NCBI RefSeq assembly: GCF_009017275.1
Contig: NZ_WBZC01000001.1
Coordinates: forward strand, 26,598 to 90,597
DNA length: 64,000 nucleotides
Direction of reading: 5' to 3'
Source of the DNA: Alkaliphilus pronyensis
GTDB taxonomy: Bacteria > Bacillota > Clostridia > Peptostreptococcales > Natronincolaceae
Both the position numbers and the translations under genes were made by a program. The notes beneath the pieces are model-generated. The model searched no databases. It was not told the DNA's origin and saw nothing but the letters and a program-made list of their open reading frames with translations. Positions 36,097-44,577 of this stretch are shown piece after piece (positions within the stretch are counted from its first letter, which is position 1; every line of letters starts with the position of its first letter).

Positions 36097-36321
36097 TTAG
36101 CCGCCCCCCACTGGTGGAAAAATAGATAAAACATCATTATCCTCCAAAGCTGTGTCAATTAACCCATCCCTACCATTTACTAATAATATGGCCACCTCTT
36201 CTGGAGAGATATTTAATTGATTAAGGACTTCTCTGACAGTTTCACCATCATTTAAACTGATATGAAGGACCTTACCTCTATTTTCCCTTAAGGTTGCAAA
36301 TAGTCTTACCTCGATTTTCAC
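36097..36321 (-). CDS. MoaD/ThiS-like sulfur carrier
   Basis: A 74-residue ubiquitin-fold protein: 'VRLFATLRENRG' at the N-terminus, 'TVREVLNQLNISPEEVAILL', and the C-terminal tail 'SIFPPVGGG' with the terminal Gly-Gly that is adenylated and thiocarboxylated. It is likely the sulfur carrier for the pterin cofactor of the neighbouring aldehyde oxidoreductase. GTG at 36319-36321 is 8 bases after AGGAGG; an ATG two codons earlier is too close. The partner activating enzyme (MoeB/ThiF-like) is not in the window. Confidence 0.85.
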   Translation of the reverse strand: MKIEVRLFATLRENRGKVLHISLNDGETVREVLNQLNISPEEVAILLVNGRDGLIDTALEDNDVLSIFPPVGGG

Positions 36322-36501
36322 ATGCATCACCTCCTATAAATCCCTTTTTTGATTAGTTATTTATTCGGCAGCTTTAGAATAATTCCTTTTATTAATTATT
36401 ATTGGCTATTGATATTCAACTAAAATTATCCATTTAACAGGCTATACACTCTGTAAAATCTATTACCTGGGAAATATAATGAAATGTATTATATAGAAAG
36501 T

Positions 36502-36525
36502 AAAGAGCTTCAATAGAAGCTCTTT
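36502..36525 (-). terminator. Hairpin between the AOR and moaD-like genes
   Basis: A 10-bp stem, AAAGAGCTTC/GAAGCTCTTT with loop AATA, lies 14 bases after the AOR stop. The downstream U content is modest, so it may attenuate rather than end transcription into the moaD-like gene. Confidence 0.55.
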
Positions 36526-36538
36526 ACAATAGTTATAA

Positions 36539-38332
36539 CTATTTTATACCCAATGCTTTAAGTTTTTCTTCTGAAGGAATACCCCTATTATCCCAACCTC
36601 TAACCTCATAGTATTCTGGAAGTATTTCATTTAGTTTAGCTGAGCTTCCCTTAGATGGTCCATCGGCAATAGCTTCTTTAAGAACTCTTGTTGGTAGTGT
36701 ATCCTCTTCAGGTTTAATGCCTGCCTCCAGATTAAACACTTTTTCTATGTTCCATATTCTTTCTCCAGCTTCAATAAAGGTATCACCTGTAAGGTCAGTA
36801 CCACAAACTGCGTTATACATATCTGCATAATCCTGGGCACCCATTGCAAAGGAAGTAAACAGACATAGACCTGATGAATCAATTGCAGCTGTAAAATCTT
36901 GAAATATTTTTACCCATGTAGCTTTACCCTCTAAAGAAAATCTATCTAGTTTCTCAGGTAGCCCCAAGATTTCGGGGGATATTAAGTAAGCTCTAACGTG
37001 ACAACCACCTCTATTGGATGTTGCGTATGCCAAGCCTTGACCTTGAATTCCTCTTGGATCGTAGGCTGGAAGCTCTTGCTTCTTGACTGAAATTGAAAAT
37101 TCTGGTACTCCATAGCCTTCACATAATCTGTAGGAGCCTTCTGCCAGCTTATCTCCAAGTCCTTCTCTTTCTCCCATTCTCTTAGTCCACTCAATAACTG
37201 CATCTGCATTACCAAATTCTAAAGGTACTCCATCTACATCCTCTGGTTTTATATAGCCTTTTTCATAAAGCTCCATTGCCGAAGCTATGGTGGTAGCAGC
37301 AGAAATAGTATCAAGACCCATTTCATTACACCAATAATTGGCTTTTATTACTGCACCCAAATCAGAAACACCACAGTCGGCGCCAAAGCCCCATATTGTT
37401 TCATATTCAGGTCCTCCAGCTTCAAGGTCATCAACTTTACAGTGACGTCCACAAGCGATAGGACATCCATAACAGCCAACCCTTTTAACTAAATACTTCT
37501 CTGCTAATGTTTCTCCACTAGTTGCCTCTGCTCCGTGGAAGGTTGATTGCTGCCAGTTGTTTGTTGGGAAAACACCGTTTTCGTTTATGATATTTACTAA
37601 TACGGCTGTACCGTAGGTTGGTAACCCCTGCCCTGTAACTCCATTTTCCCTTATCTTTTTGTTACAGGCTGCTACAACTTCTTTAAGCCTTTCTGGATTA
37701 CTAACTTTAACTTTGCCAGTTCCTCTAACTGTAATTGCTTTAAGGTTTTTTGACCCCATAACAGCACCGACTCCAGAACGACCGGCTGCCCTATCTATAT
37801 CATTCATTACAGCAGCAATTTTCGATAGCTTTTCTCCTGCTGGTCCTATTGTTGCAACCTTTACCTTGTCTCCTAGCTCTGTGTTTAACTCCTTAGTCAC
37901 TGCTGAGGTAACCTTCCCCCATAAATGTCCTGCATCCTTAATACTTATCTCATCATCATGGATATTAATATAAACCGGTGTGTCTGATTTCCCCTCGATA
38001 ATGATCATATCGTAGCCTGCCATTTTTAGTTCTGCCCCCCAGCGGCCTCCTGAGTTTGAACAGGCTATAGTTCCTGTTAATGGTGATTTAGTTACAACCA
38101 TGTATCTGCCACCAGTAGGTGTTGGGGTTCCGCTTAGTGGCCCTGTTGCAAAAATTAGTTTGTTTTCTGGACTTAATGGATCAACCATTGGATTAACCTC
38201 ATTGGCATAATATCTTTCTGCTAGTCCTCTACCTCCAATATAACCTTTAGCTAACTCCATATCTAATGCTTCTGTCTTAAAGCTCTTATTAGTCAAATCC
38301 ACCCTAATTATTTTTCCAATATATCCTCCCAT
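36539..38332 (-). CDS. Tungsten-type aldehyde:ferredoxin oxidoreductase
   Basis: A 597-residue AOR-family enzyme oxidising aldehydes to acids with ferredoxin as acceptor. The N-terminal pterin-binding domain begins 'GGYIGKIIRVDLTNKSFKTE', with 'GGRYMVVTKSPLTG' and 'CSNSGGRWGAELKMAGYD'. The [4Fe-4S] ligands are 'CYGCPIACGRHC' plus a distant Cys in 'DSSGLCLFTS'. The C-terminal half carries 'DPRGIQGQGLAYATSNRGGC'. It is near family length. ATG at 38330-38332 follows GAGGAGG. A sigma-54 promoter lies just upstream and a sigma-54 activator gene is next door. Molybdenum versus tungsten cannot be decided from sequence. Confidence 0.93.
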   Translation of the reverse strand: MGGYIGKIIRVDLTNKSFKTEALDMELAKGYIGGRGLAERYYANEVNPMVDPLSPENKLIFATGPLSGTPTPTGGRYMVVTKSPLTGTIACSNSGGRWGAELKMAGYDMIIIEGKSDTPVYINIHDDEISIKDAGHLWGKVTSAVTKELNTELGDKVKVATIGPAGEKLSKIAAVMNDIDRAAGRSGVGAVMGSKNLKAITVRGTGKVKVSNPERLKEVVAACNKKIRENGVTGQGLPTYGTAVLVNIINENGVFPTNNWQQSTFHGAEATSGETLAEKYLVKRVGCYGCPIACGRHCKVDDLEAGGPEYETIWGFGADCGVSDLGAVIKANYWCNEMGLDTISAATTIASAMELYEKGYIKPEDVDGVPLEFGNADAVIEWTKRMGEREGLGDKLAEGSYRLCEGYGVPEFSISVKKQELPAYDPRGIQGQGLAYATSNRGGCHVRAYLISPEILGLPEKLDRFSLEGKATWVKIFQDFTAAIDSSGLCLFTSFAMGAQDYADMYNAVCGTDLTGDTFIEAGERIWNIEKVFNLEAGIKPEEDTLPTRVLKEAIADGPSKGSSAKLNEILPEYYEVRGWDNRGIPSEEKLKALGIK

Positions 38333-38367
38333 AGTATTCCTCCTCTTTTATTTTTACTAATATATTG

Positions 38368-38384
38368 AGCAAGTGTTATGCCAA
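38368..38384 (-). promoter_or_regulatory. Sigma-54 promoter of the AOR gene
   Basis: TTGGCATAACACTTGCT on the minus strand has GG at -24 and GC at -12 separated by exactly 10 bases, and lies 35 bases before the AOR start codon. It matches the sigma-54 consensus TGGCAC-N5-TTGC. Confidence 0.85.
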
Positions 38385-38454
38385 TTTTCCAAAATACATA
38401 TATTTATAATTAACATCCTTATAATTTCAACAATTACCCCATTAATAAAATCCA

Positions 38455-38491
38455 TAAAAAAGGATTTGCAAATAATATTCTTTGCAAATCC
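38455..38491 (-). terminator. Terminator of the sigma-54 activator gene
   Basis: A perfect 11-bp stem, GGATTTGCAAA/TTTGCAAATCC, is followed by six U on the minus strand. It lies between the activator sites and the AOR promoter. Confidence 0.85.
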
Positions 38492-38532
38492 CAATATTCG
38501 TTCCATATCGATACATAAACAGACAGGAAGTG

Positions 38533-38567
38533 TGTTCCGTTTAGGATCATTGTTCCCTTTCGGAGCA
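38533..38567 (-). promoter_or_regulatory. Twin upstream activator sites for the sigma-54 activator
   Basis: Two imperfect inverted repeats of the form TGTTCC-N5-GGA(T/G)CA lie at 38533-38549 and 38551-38567, offset by 18 bases. They are about 150-180 bases upstream of the -24/-12 promoter and overlap the 3' end of the activator gene. TGTTCC-N5-GGAACA-type sites are typical for AcoR-like activators. Confidence 0.7.
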
Positions 38568-40436
38568 TTCTATATTATATTTCTTTATTTTTCTATACAA
38601 AGTATTTCTACCAATGCCTAAGGCCTCTGCAGTTATAGTTATTATTCCCTTATACTTTTTAACCACCCTCTCTATATGCCTTCTTTCCACCTCCTCTAAT
38701 TTATCCTCTACTATTGTAATTTTTTCCTTTTCTTCATAGCTATTGCTTTCTCCTGTATTCCATATATAACAATTGTTTGTATTAATTATATGTTCAATCT
38801 TGTTTTCTAATTCCCTTACATTTCCCGGCCAATGATAATCTACCATTTTATTAATCATTTCCTTTGACAGGCTACAGGGAGTTTTGCCTAGCTTTAAGGC
38901 TTTGGCAATCATAAAATAGTCTATCAGCAATGGTATGTCATCCTTACGTTCCCTTAGGGGTAAAAGCTTCAGTGGCAGTACATTAAGTCTGTAGTATAAA
39001 TCCTTTCTGAAGTTACCCAGCTCTACCTCTCTTTTCAAGTCTTTATTGGTTGCTGCTATTATTCTTACATCTACCTCTATTTCCTTTGTACCTCCAATTC
39101 TATAAAGGGTGCCTTCTTCTAAAACCCGAAGGAGTCTAGTTTGCATATCCAGTGGCATTTCGCCAATCTCATCCAAAAAAAGAGTTCCCCCGTCTGCCAG
39201 CTCAAATTTTCCAAAATGCCCTCCTCTTTTTGCACCGGTAAAGGCTCCTTCATCGTATCCAAAAAGCTCAGACTCTATTAGATTTCTCGGTAAAGCTCCA
39301 CAATTTAATGCAACAAAGGCTTCATCCTTACGGGAGCTATAATTATGGATTGATTGTGCAAAAACCTCCTTGCCGGTGCCACTTTCCCCCATTATCAATA
39401 CAGTGGAAGGGCTGTCGGCAATGCTTTTAGCATAGTTAACAATATTAACAAAGTGGTTACTTCGCCCAACTATATTATCAAAAGTGTATACGGCCTGTTT
39501 ACCGATCATTCTATTGGCAAGCCGTCTCATTTTTTTTATTTCTTTTATTATACAAACAATACCCTGTGTTTCTCCTAGTTTATCTATTATGGGATAACAG
39601 CTTAGGGTGCAATGTATCTTTCCCTTCGGTGTATTTACAAAGGACTCCTCCTCCAGGTAGGTTATATTTTGAGCTACAGTTTTTTCTATACCTGCCCACC
39701 CTTCAAGAATATTATTTATTTTCATTCCTATTATCTCCTCCTGTGGGTAACCAAGCATCTCGGAGGCTGTTTTATTTATTGTCTTAATATATCCTTTTGG
39801 TCCAACCGTAAATATCCCTGCTTTAATGGAATCAACAATTGTTTCAATTGATCTTTTGGCTACAACCAGCTTTCTATTAACCTCATTGTTCTTAAACATC
39901 TCTTCTATGGCATTAACTGCTGCTACAACCATTCCCAATGTATGGGAGTGAACTAAATGACTATATCCAGTTAGATCAAGTGTTCCTATAATCTTTCCAT
40001 GATTATTACGTATAGGCGCCCCCGAGCATGTCCATCTATGATATGCAGTAATAAAATGCTCTTCTTCGGAAACCTGTACGGGTACCCCCTCTGCTAAGGC
40101 TGTGCCCATTGCATTTGTACCAATATGTTCCTCGTCCATATATGCTCCTGGAATCATTTCTAGCTTATATGCCACCTCTAAAACATCCTGATCTCCAATT
40201 AGATTTAGTATACAGCCCTCACCATCTGTAAGAATTGCAAAAAAACCAGAGCCCTTAACAAAATCATATAGCTGTTCCATAATTGGCGTAGCTATAACTA
40301 TAAGCTCTCGGTTTTCTTCAAGCTTTCTTTGTAGCTGGTCACTTTTTAATATCTTTGTACTGTATATCCTTTCAAAATCCACTCCCATTTCAATACATCT
40401 TTCATGGGATCTTTTTATGTAGGGCTTTTTAATCAT
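38547..40436 (-). CDS. Sigma-54-dependent activator (GAF, PAS, AAA+, Fis HTH)
   Basis: A 629-residue AcoR-like enhancer-binding protein. An N-terminal GAF-like sensor (about 45-180: 'FFAILTDGEGCILNLIGDQD', 'HIGTNAMGTAL') is followed by a PAS domain (about 195-300) and an AAA+ domain (about 315-550) with Walker A 'GESGTGKE', the sigma-54 contact loop GAFTGA, and Walker B 'GTLFLDEIGEMP'. A Fis-type helix-turn-helix closes it ('TAEALGIGRNTLYRKIKK'). It presumably senses an aldehyde, alcohol or related metabolite and activates the adjacent AOR gene. ATG at 40434-40436 is chosen (GGAG 9 bases upstream); another in-frame ATG is 5 codons earlier. Confidence 0.92.
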   Translation of the reverse strand: MIKKPYIKRSHERCIEMGVDFERIYSTKILKSDQLQRKLEENRELIVIATPIMEQLYDFVKGSGFFAILTDGEGCILNLIGDQDVLEVAYKLEMIPGAYMDEEHIGTNAMGTALAEGVPVQVSEEEHFITAYHRWTCSGAPIRNNHGKIIGTLDLTGYSHLVHSHTLGMVVAAVNAIEEMFKNNEVNRKLVVAKRSIETIVDSIKAGIFTVGPKGYIKTINKTASEMLGYPQEEIIGMKINNILEGWAGIEKTVAQNITYLEEESFVNTPKGKIHCTLSCYPIIDKLGETQGIVCIIKEIKKMRRLANRMIGKQAVYTFDNIVGRSNHFVNIVNYAKSIADSPSTVLIMGESGTGKEVFAQSIHNYSSRKDEAFVALNCGALPRNLIESELFGYDEGAFTGAKRGGHFGKFELADGGTLFLDEIGEMPLDMQTRLLRVLEEGTLYRIGGTKEIEVDVRIIAATNKDLKREVELGNFRKDLYYRLNVLPLKLLPLRERKDDIPLLIDYFMIAKALKLGKTPCSLSKEMINKMVDYHWPGNVRELENKIEHIINTNNCYIWNTGESNSYEEKEKITIVEDKLEEVERRHIERVVKKYKGIITITAEALGIGRNTLYRKIKKYNIECSEREQ

Positions 40437-40606
40437 TTTCCACCACTCCATCAGATAGTGCTATTTTCATAATATTCTATTACTTCAATTATCTCTATAA
40501 TATAGTTGATTGTCAAATCATTATAATATTCTATTTTGTTTCCTTATTATTCAATCATATTTTTTTATGTTTTAGCTCAAAATATAGTTGAAAGGAAGTG
40601 ATTTAT

Positions 40607-40813
40607 ATGCCATGGAAACAAGGAAAAATTAAGCTTGCAGATGGTACCATATATCCAGCAGAGCTGCTAATTGAAAAGGGAAAAGAAGTTTGGAATGTTA
40701 AAATACAAAGCGAGGGTGGCTTAGTGGAGGAGATTGATCCAGATCATTTTGCCCACAAGTTAAAGAAATCTCCAGATGATGTATATCCCTTTACCTACGA
40801 GCTGGACAACTAA
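40607..40813 (+). CDS. Small conserved-looking protein of unknown function
   Basis: A 68-residue soluble protein starting 'MPWKQGKIKLADGTIYPAEL' at ATG 40607-40609, behind AAAGGAAG. The sequence is strand-rich at the start, with an acidic/His C-terminal part ('EEIDPDHFAHKLKK'). I do not recognise the family. It has its own terminator, and the neighbours are a divergent sigma-54 activator and a downstream FMN-binding lipoprotein, so context gives little. A coding origin is supported by the ribosome binding site, the terminator and the composition. Confidence 0.65.
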   Translation: MPWKQGKIKLADGTIYPAELLIEKGKEVWNVKIQSEGGLVEEIDPDHFAHKLKKSPDDVYPFTYELDN

Positions 40814-40818
40814 TTTAC

Positions 40819-40857
40819 AAAAAGGATCAATATATTCTATATATTGATCCTTTTTGT
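40819..40857 (+). terminator. Terminator after the 68-residue gene
   Basis: A long stem, AAAAAGGATCAATATAT and its complement, ends in TTTTT directly after the stop codon. Confidence 0.88.
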
Positions 40858-40896
40858 ATTAATAAAGCTTTAAGCTATTTATATTAATCAATAATT

Positions 40897-40953
40897 AATC
40901 TCGGCGGTGCTGCTATACCACCTCCTTTAAGGGGAGAATGTGTGTACCGACCC
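40897..40953 (-). repeat. Dispersed palindromic repeat, copy C (diverged)
   Basis: The plus strand here aligns with the plus strand of copy A (4818-4877) over about 50 bases with a few single-base gaps. Shared blocks include CTC-GCGG, the hairpin core and the GTGT/GACACC end, and the central palindrome is a weaker CTCC/GGAG type. The remainder of the 40858-41155 gap is AT-rich with no gene seen; it presumably holds the promoter of the FMN-binding lipoprotein. Confidence 0.45.
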
Positions 40954-41155
40954 TCTAAAAAAGTGAAGCTCAGTTTTCTTGTTTTGTTGTTTAATATATT
41001 ATGTTCCACAAATTACATATAATTGTACAGCTATTAAAATAAATGGATTGTGACAAATTCTTAATCATTTAATCTTTAGCAGCGGTTTATATTTACTTAT
41101 ATTTGATGTATAATTATTATGACACTAAATTTATTCTTATGGGAGGATTAATATT

Positions 41156-41881
41156 ATGAAAAAAGTTTTAATGCTATTACTTATTGGTTTACTTGCTATT
41201 GGTTTAGTAGCTTGTGGAACTGATGAACCAGCTTCTAGTGAACCTGCTAACCTTTACAGTGATGGAACTTACTCTGCTGTATCTGATGCTTCTGACAAAG
41301 GCTATAGTGCTGTAACAGTTACCATTGCAAATGACGAAATTACTGAAATAGAATTATTTGAATATAATGGGTTTGGTGATGAAAAGACAGAGGCTTACCC
41401 TTATGAGGAATACCACCAGGCTAAGGAAGAAATGCCTGCAAGATTTATAGAAGCTAATGGAACAGATGTAGAAGTATTTACTGGAGCTACAGGTTCAAGT
41501 AACAACTGGATTCAAGCCTTAGAAAGGGCTTTAGAAAATGCTAAGCTTGAAGCAGACAATGATTCCACCTACTTTAATGGAACCTTCCTAGGTGCTTCTG
41601 ATTTAGGTGAAAAGGGTCGTGGCGTTGCGTGGGTTACAATTGAAGACGATGCAATTAAATCTGTAGAGTTAAAGGCTACTACCTTCGAAAAAGATACCAA
41701 TAAAGAAGTATTTAAGGGTGAAGATTATCCATTCGAGCCATTTCATGAAGCAGTAACTGAAATGTCAGCAAGATTTATTGAAGCCAACGGTTCAGAGGTA
41801 GAGATTTATACTGGTGCAACAGGTTCAAGTGTCCAATGGCAACAGGCTGTAGAAAGAGCACTAGAGAAAGCAACAAAATAA
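41156..41881 (+). CDS. FMN-binding lipoprotein with two FMN_bind-like domains
   Basis: A 241-residue lipoprotein. The signal peptide ends in the lipobox 'LVAC' (Cys20). Two duplicated domains (about 33-128 and 135-240) share 'YPYEEYHQAKEEMPARFIEA' / 'YPFEPFHEAVTEMSARFIEA', and each ends in 'TGATGSS', a flavinylation-type motif, suggesting covalent FMN attachment by an ApbE-like enzyme. This layout resembles the PplA-type proteins used in extracellular electron transfer. The second half is a tandem duplication of the first. ATG at 41156 follows GGGAGGA. It is monocistronic, with its own terminator. Confidence 0.85.
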   Translation: MKKVLMLLLIGLLAIGLVACGTDEPASSEPANLYSDGTYSAVSDASDKGYSAVTVTIANDEITEIELFEYNGFGDEKTEAYPYEEYHQAKEEMPARFIEANGTDVEVFTGATGSSNNWIQALERALENAKLEADNDSTYFNGTFLGASDLGEKGRGVAWVTIEDDAIKSVELKATTFEKDTNKEVFKGEDYPFEPFHEAVTEMSARFIEANGSEVEIYTGATGSSVQWQQAVERALEKATK

Positions 41882-41898
41882 GGAATTAAATTTAATTA

Positions 41899-41923
41899 AG
41901 GGAATCCGAAAGGGTTCCCTTTT
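41899..41923 (+). terminator. Terminator after the FMN-binding lipoprotein gene
   Basis: AAGGGAATCC pairs with GGGTTCCCTT around a GAAA tetraloop and is followed by a T run. Confidence 0.9.
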
Positions 41924-41988
41924 ATTTTGCATTCTTTTATTTAAGTGGTATAATATATTTAGACATTCTAAATATATGAGGAGGCACT

Positions 41989-43356
41989 ATGGACTACAGT
42001 GTTAAAAGACAATTTATTTTAAATGGTAGTATGTCAAAGGTAATTTTAACCCTTTCTGCTCCCATAATGTTTAACAATTTTATTCAAACCCTTTATAATC
42101 TAGCAGACACCTATTGGGTCGGTAAACTGGGCTCCAACGAGGTTGCAGCAATGGGATTAGTTTTTCCCTTTATATATCTAATAATCTCAATAGGTATGGG
42201 AATGAATGTAGCTGGTACAGCATTAATATCACAATATGTTGGCACTAATGACACAGGAAATGCAAAGCTTGTTGCAGGGCAAATATTTACCTTTTCATTG
42301 ATACTGTCTACAATATTGGGGATAGTTGGTTTTTTTACCACCGACCATTTGGTAGGTATTGTAAAGGGGGATGCTGCTGTTTTAGATTTAAGCTCCCAGT
42401 ATCTAAGCATTATGTTTCTTGATATGCCTGTGGTATTTCTGTTTTTTGTTTATAACTCCATAAAACAGGGTCAAGGGGATACCTATACTCCTATGGTTTT
42501 AAATGTTTGTGGTGTTTTACTTAACATTGTTTTAGATCCAATATTTATATTTACCTTCGATTTAGGTATTAGGGGAGCAGCTATAGCAACAATTATATCG
42601 CGGGGAATATTTGCAGCTTATGCAATAATAACGTTATTTTCTAAGAAGCAGCCAATAAATCTTACTAGAAAAAATCTTAAGCTTAAGAAGGATTTATTAT
42701 TTCAAATATTAAAGGTTGCTATGCCAGCCTCTATAGGACAGTCTGCCGCTGCCTTTGGATTTATTATCTTAAACGCATTTGTACTCTCCTACGGAACAGC
42801 AACATTGGCTGCCTTTACAATTGGCAATCGTATCAACTCTTTGGTTTTAATGCCTGCTATGGGAATAGGTAGCTCTATAGCTACAATAATTGGGCAAAAC
42901 TTAGGGGCAGGAAAAAATGATCGGGCTAAATTAGCCTTCAAAACTAGTGTTTATTTGTCAACTTTATTTATGGTGGCTGGATGTACTATTCTCTTAATTG
43001 CATCACGCAATGTTGTAGGAATATTTGTTAAAGACGATCCTGAGGTATTAAAGCTAGGTATACGGTATTTGCGTTTAATTTGTGTAGGGTTACCCTTAAT
43101 GGGTATATTTCAAACCTTGATAGGTACCTTCCAAGGCTCAGGGCATACTGGTTACAGTATGACAATGGAAATGGGTAGGCTATGGGGCTTAAGAATACCA
43201 ATGATAGTTTTATTTAGATACTTCACCGATTGGGGTTCAGACTCTGTTTGGTATTCAATGCTTTTAAGCAACCTATTTATATGCATATTGGGTTATTTAA
43301 TTTACCTTAAAGGTACATGGCAGCAGAAGGTTATTCATGAAAAGGCAGTTATTTAA
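41989..43356 (+). CDS. MATE-family efflux transporter
   Basis: A 455-residue membrane protein with twelve predicted helices in two MATE halves. Typical stretches are 'LSAPIMFNNFIQTLYNLADT' near the N-terminus, 'GTALISQYVGTND', 'FFVYNSIKQGQGDTYTPM' and 'GIFQTLIGTFQGSGHTGYSM'. It should export cationic drugs or metabolites in exchange for Na+ or H+. ATG at 41989 follows GAGGAGG. Its last four bases overlap the convergent dUTPase gene, with no terminator between them. Confidence 0.93.
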   Translation: MDYSVKRQFILNGSMSKVILTLSAPIMFNNFIQTLYNLADTYWVGKLGSNEVAAMGLVFPFIYLIISIGMGMNVAGTALISQYVGTNDTGNAKLVAGQIFTFSLILSTILGIVGFFTTDHLVGIVKGDAAVLDLSSQYLSIMFLDMPVVFLFFVYNSIKQGQGDTYTPMVLNVCGVLLNIVLDPIFIFTFDLGIRGAAIATIISRGIFAAYAIITLFSKKQPINLTRKNLKLKKDLLFQILKVAMPASIGQSAAAFGFIILNAFVLSYGTATLAAFTIGNRINSLVLMPAMGIGSSIATIIGQNLGAGKNDRAKLAFKTSVYLSTLFMVAGCTILLIASRNVVGIFVKDDPEVLKLGIRYLRLICVGLPLMGIFQTLIGTFQGSGHTGYSMTMEMGRLWGLRIPMIVLFRYFTDWGSDSVWYSMLLSNLFICILGYLIYLKGTWQQKVIHEKAVI

Positions 43357-43838
43357 TATCCTTCTTCTTGCCTTTTATGATTAATTTTGTTTTTAATTAA
43401 ATAGCTGTCCTCAATTTCTTTATGGTTGAAGCCTAGAGCTATCCCCAGTTCTATAAATCTTTTCCACAGGCCCTTGTAATTATCTTGAGTTTGATCTAGC
43501 TGAAATATTGTTATTTCCTTAAAAACCTCTAAAAACATATCGGTGGCTGTAGCAGTGCTTAATGTATTTTCAATAGTTAATTTGCTATAGCCCTTTTCCA
43601 ACCCTATACTTAATATAAAGTGTAGGCAATCCACATACTCCTCTAAAATAACCTTTTTTTCTGCAGGGCTTTTTAAGCTCCAGTATTTAAAGCATCTTGT
43701 TTCATTAGCTAATTCACCAAGCTCCACCAGTAGAGCAAGTATTTTCCTTGAAATTAGGTTTTCATTCTCCAAGTTATGCTCCCGTAAAATTTTCATATCT
43801 AAATTCTTTTGTATTTCAAAGAGCTTTATTATATCCAT
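43353..43838 (-). CDS. Dimeric dUTP diphosphatase
   Basis: A 161-residue all-alpha dUTPase of the dimeric MazG-like type, hydrolysing dUTP to dUMP. Metal-binding motifs are visible as 'LLVELGELANETRCFKYW' and 'EEYVDCLHFILSIG'. The length fits the short bacterial form. ATG at 43836-43838 follows AAAGGAGG. The gene's terminal bases overlap the stop of the convergent MATE gene. Confidence 0.88.
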   Translation of the reverse strand: MDIIKLFEIQKNLDMKILREHNLENENLISRKILALLVELGELANETRCFKYWSLKSPAEKKVILEEYVDCLHFILSIGLEKGYSKLTIENTLSTATATDMFLEVFKEITIFQLDQTQDNYKGLWKRFIELGIALGFNHKEIEDSYLIKNKINHKRQEEGY

Positions 43839-43852
43839 GCTATACCTCCTTT

Positions 43853-43880
43853 AAAAAACTCTAGTATAGACTAGAGTTTT
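43853..43880 (-). terminator. Terminator after the SEC-C gene
   Basis: A 10-bp stem, AAAACTCTAG/CTAGAGTTTT, with TTTTTT on the minus strand lies directly between the SEC-C stop and the ribosome binding site of the dUTPase gene. Confidence 0.8.
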
Positions 43881-43882
43881 CT

Positions 43883-44380
43883 TTATTTTCCGCAGCACTT
43901 CTTATATTTTTTTTCACTTCCACAGATACAAGGTTCATTTCTTCCTATTTTAATTTCCCTTACAACTGTTTTGCTTAAATTGTATTCTTTTTTTATTTCT
44001 TTTCTTCTATCCTCTGTTAGTATATTATCCCACTCTTGAAGATTATATAGCCAATGGGCTTTAGCTTCGTGCATATTATAGTATAGCTTTTCAAAATCTA
44101 TTCTTAAATCTATTGTTGAGATCTCTGTTAATTCTTCTAGCTGTATAGTTTCATAGATGCTTTCATTTATACCATCTAAAAACCCCATAAAGTAAGTTGG
44201 TTCAACCTTATATTTATCCGCCAGCTCTTTAATAGATCCCTGTATAATTTCTTCCTTATTATGTAGAATAGCTTCATAAATACCCTTTTCTATTTCACAA
44301 TAGTCCTTCCAAAATTTGTTTGCACTAGCCTCATCTCTTTCTTCAAAGGCTATTTCTTTCCATTTTTCGTATATGCTCAT
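43883..44380 (-). CDS. SEC-C motif protein
   Basis: A 165-residue, mainly helical protein with a C-terminal SEC-C zinc motif 'GRNEPCICGSEKKYKKCCGK' (CxCx8CC). The N-terminal 140 residues are acidic ('EKWKEIAFEERDEASANKFW', 'QEWDNILTEDRRKEIKKEYN'). SEC-C motifs bind zinc and often mediate contacts with SecB or the ribosome. The rest of the protein is of a family I do not recognise. ATG at 44378-44380 is 9 bases after AGGAG; an in-frame TTG start lies two codons upstream. Confidence 0.78.
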   Translation of the reverse strand: MSIYEKWKEIAFEERDEASANKFWKDYCEIEKGIYEAILHNKEEIIQGSIKELADKYKVEPTYFMGFLDGINESIYETIQLEELTEISTIDLRIDFEKLYYNMHEAKAHWLYNLQEWDNILTEDRRKEIKKEYNLSKTVVREIKIGRNEPCICGSEKKYKKCCGK

Positions 44381-44577
44381 TTTCAACTTCTCCTTTGTAT
44401 TTCATATTCCAATAAACATTATATTATAAACCTAAGTAAGTTACAATATATAGATATTTACTTTTACTGATGGCACTCGGTGTTAAAGAGTAATAAGTAT
44501 TTTTAAATTTAGTGTTATTATAAGTTAAATGTGGTTATAAATATAGTTAAGAGTAGAAAACAAAAAGGAGGATGTTT

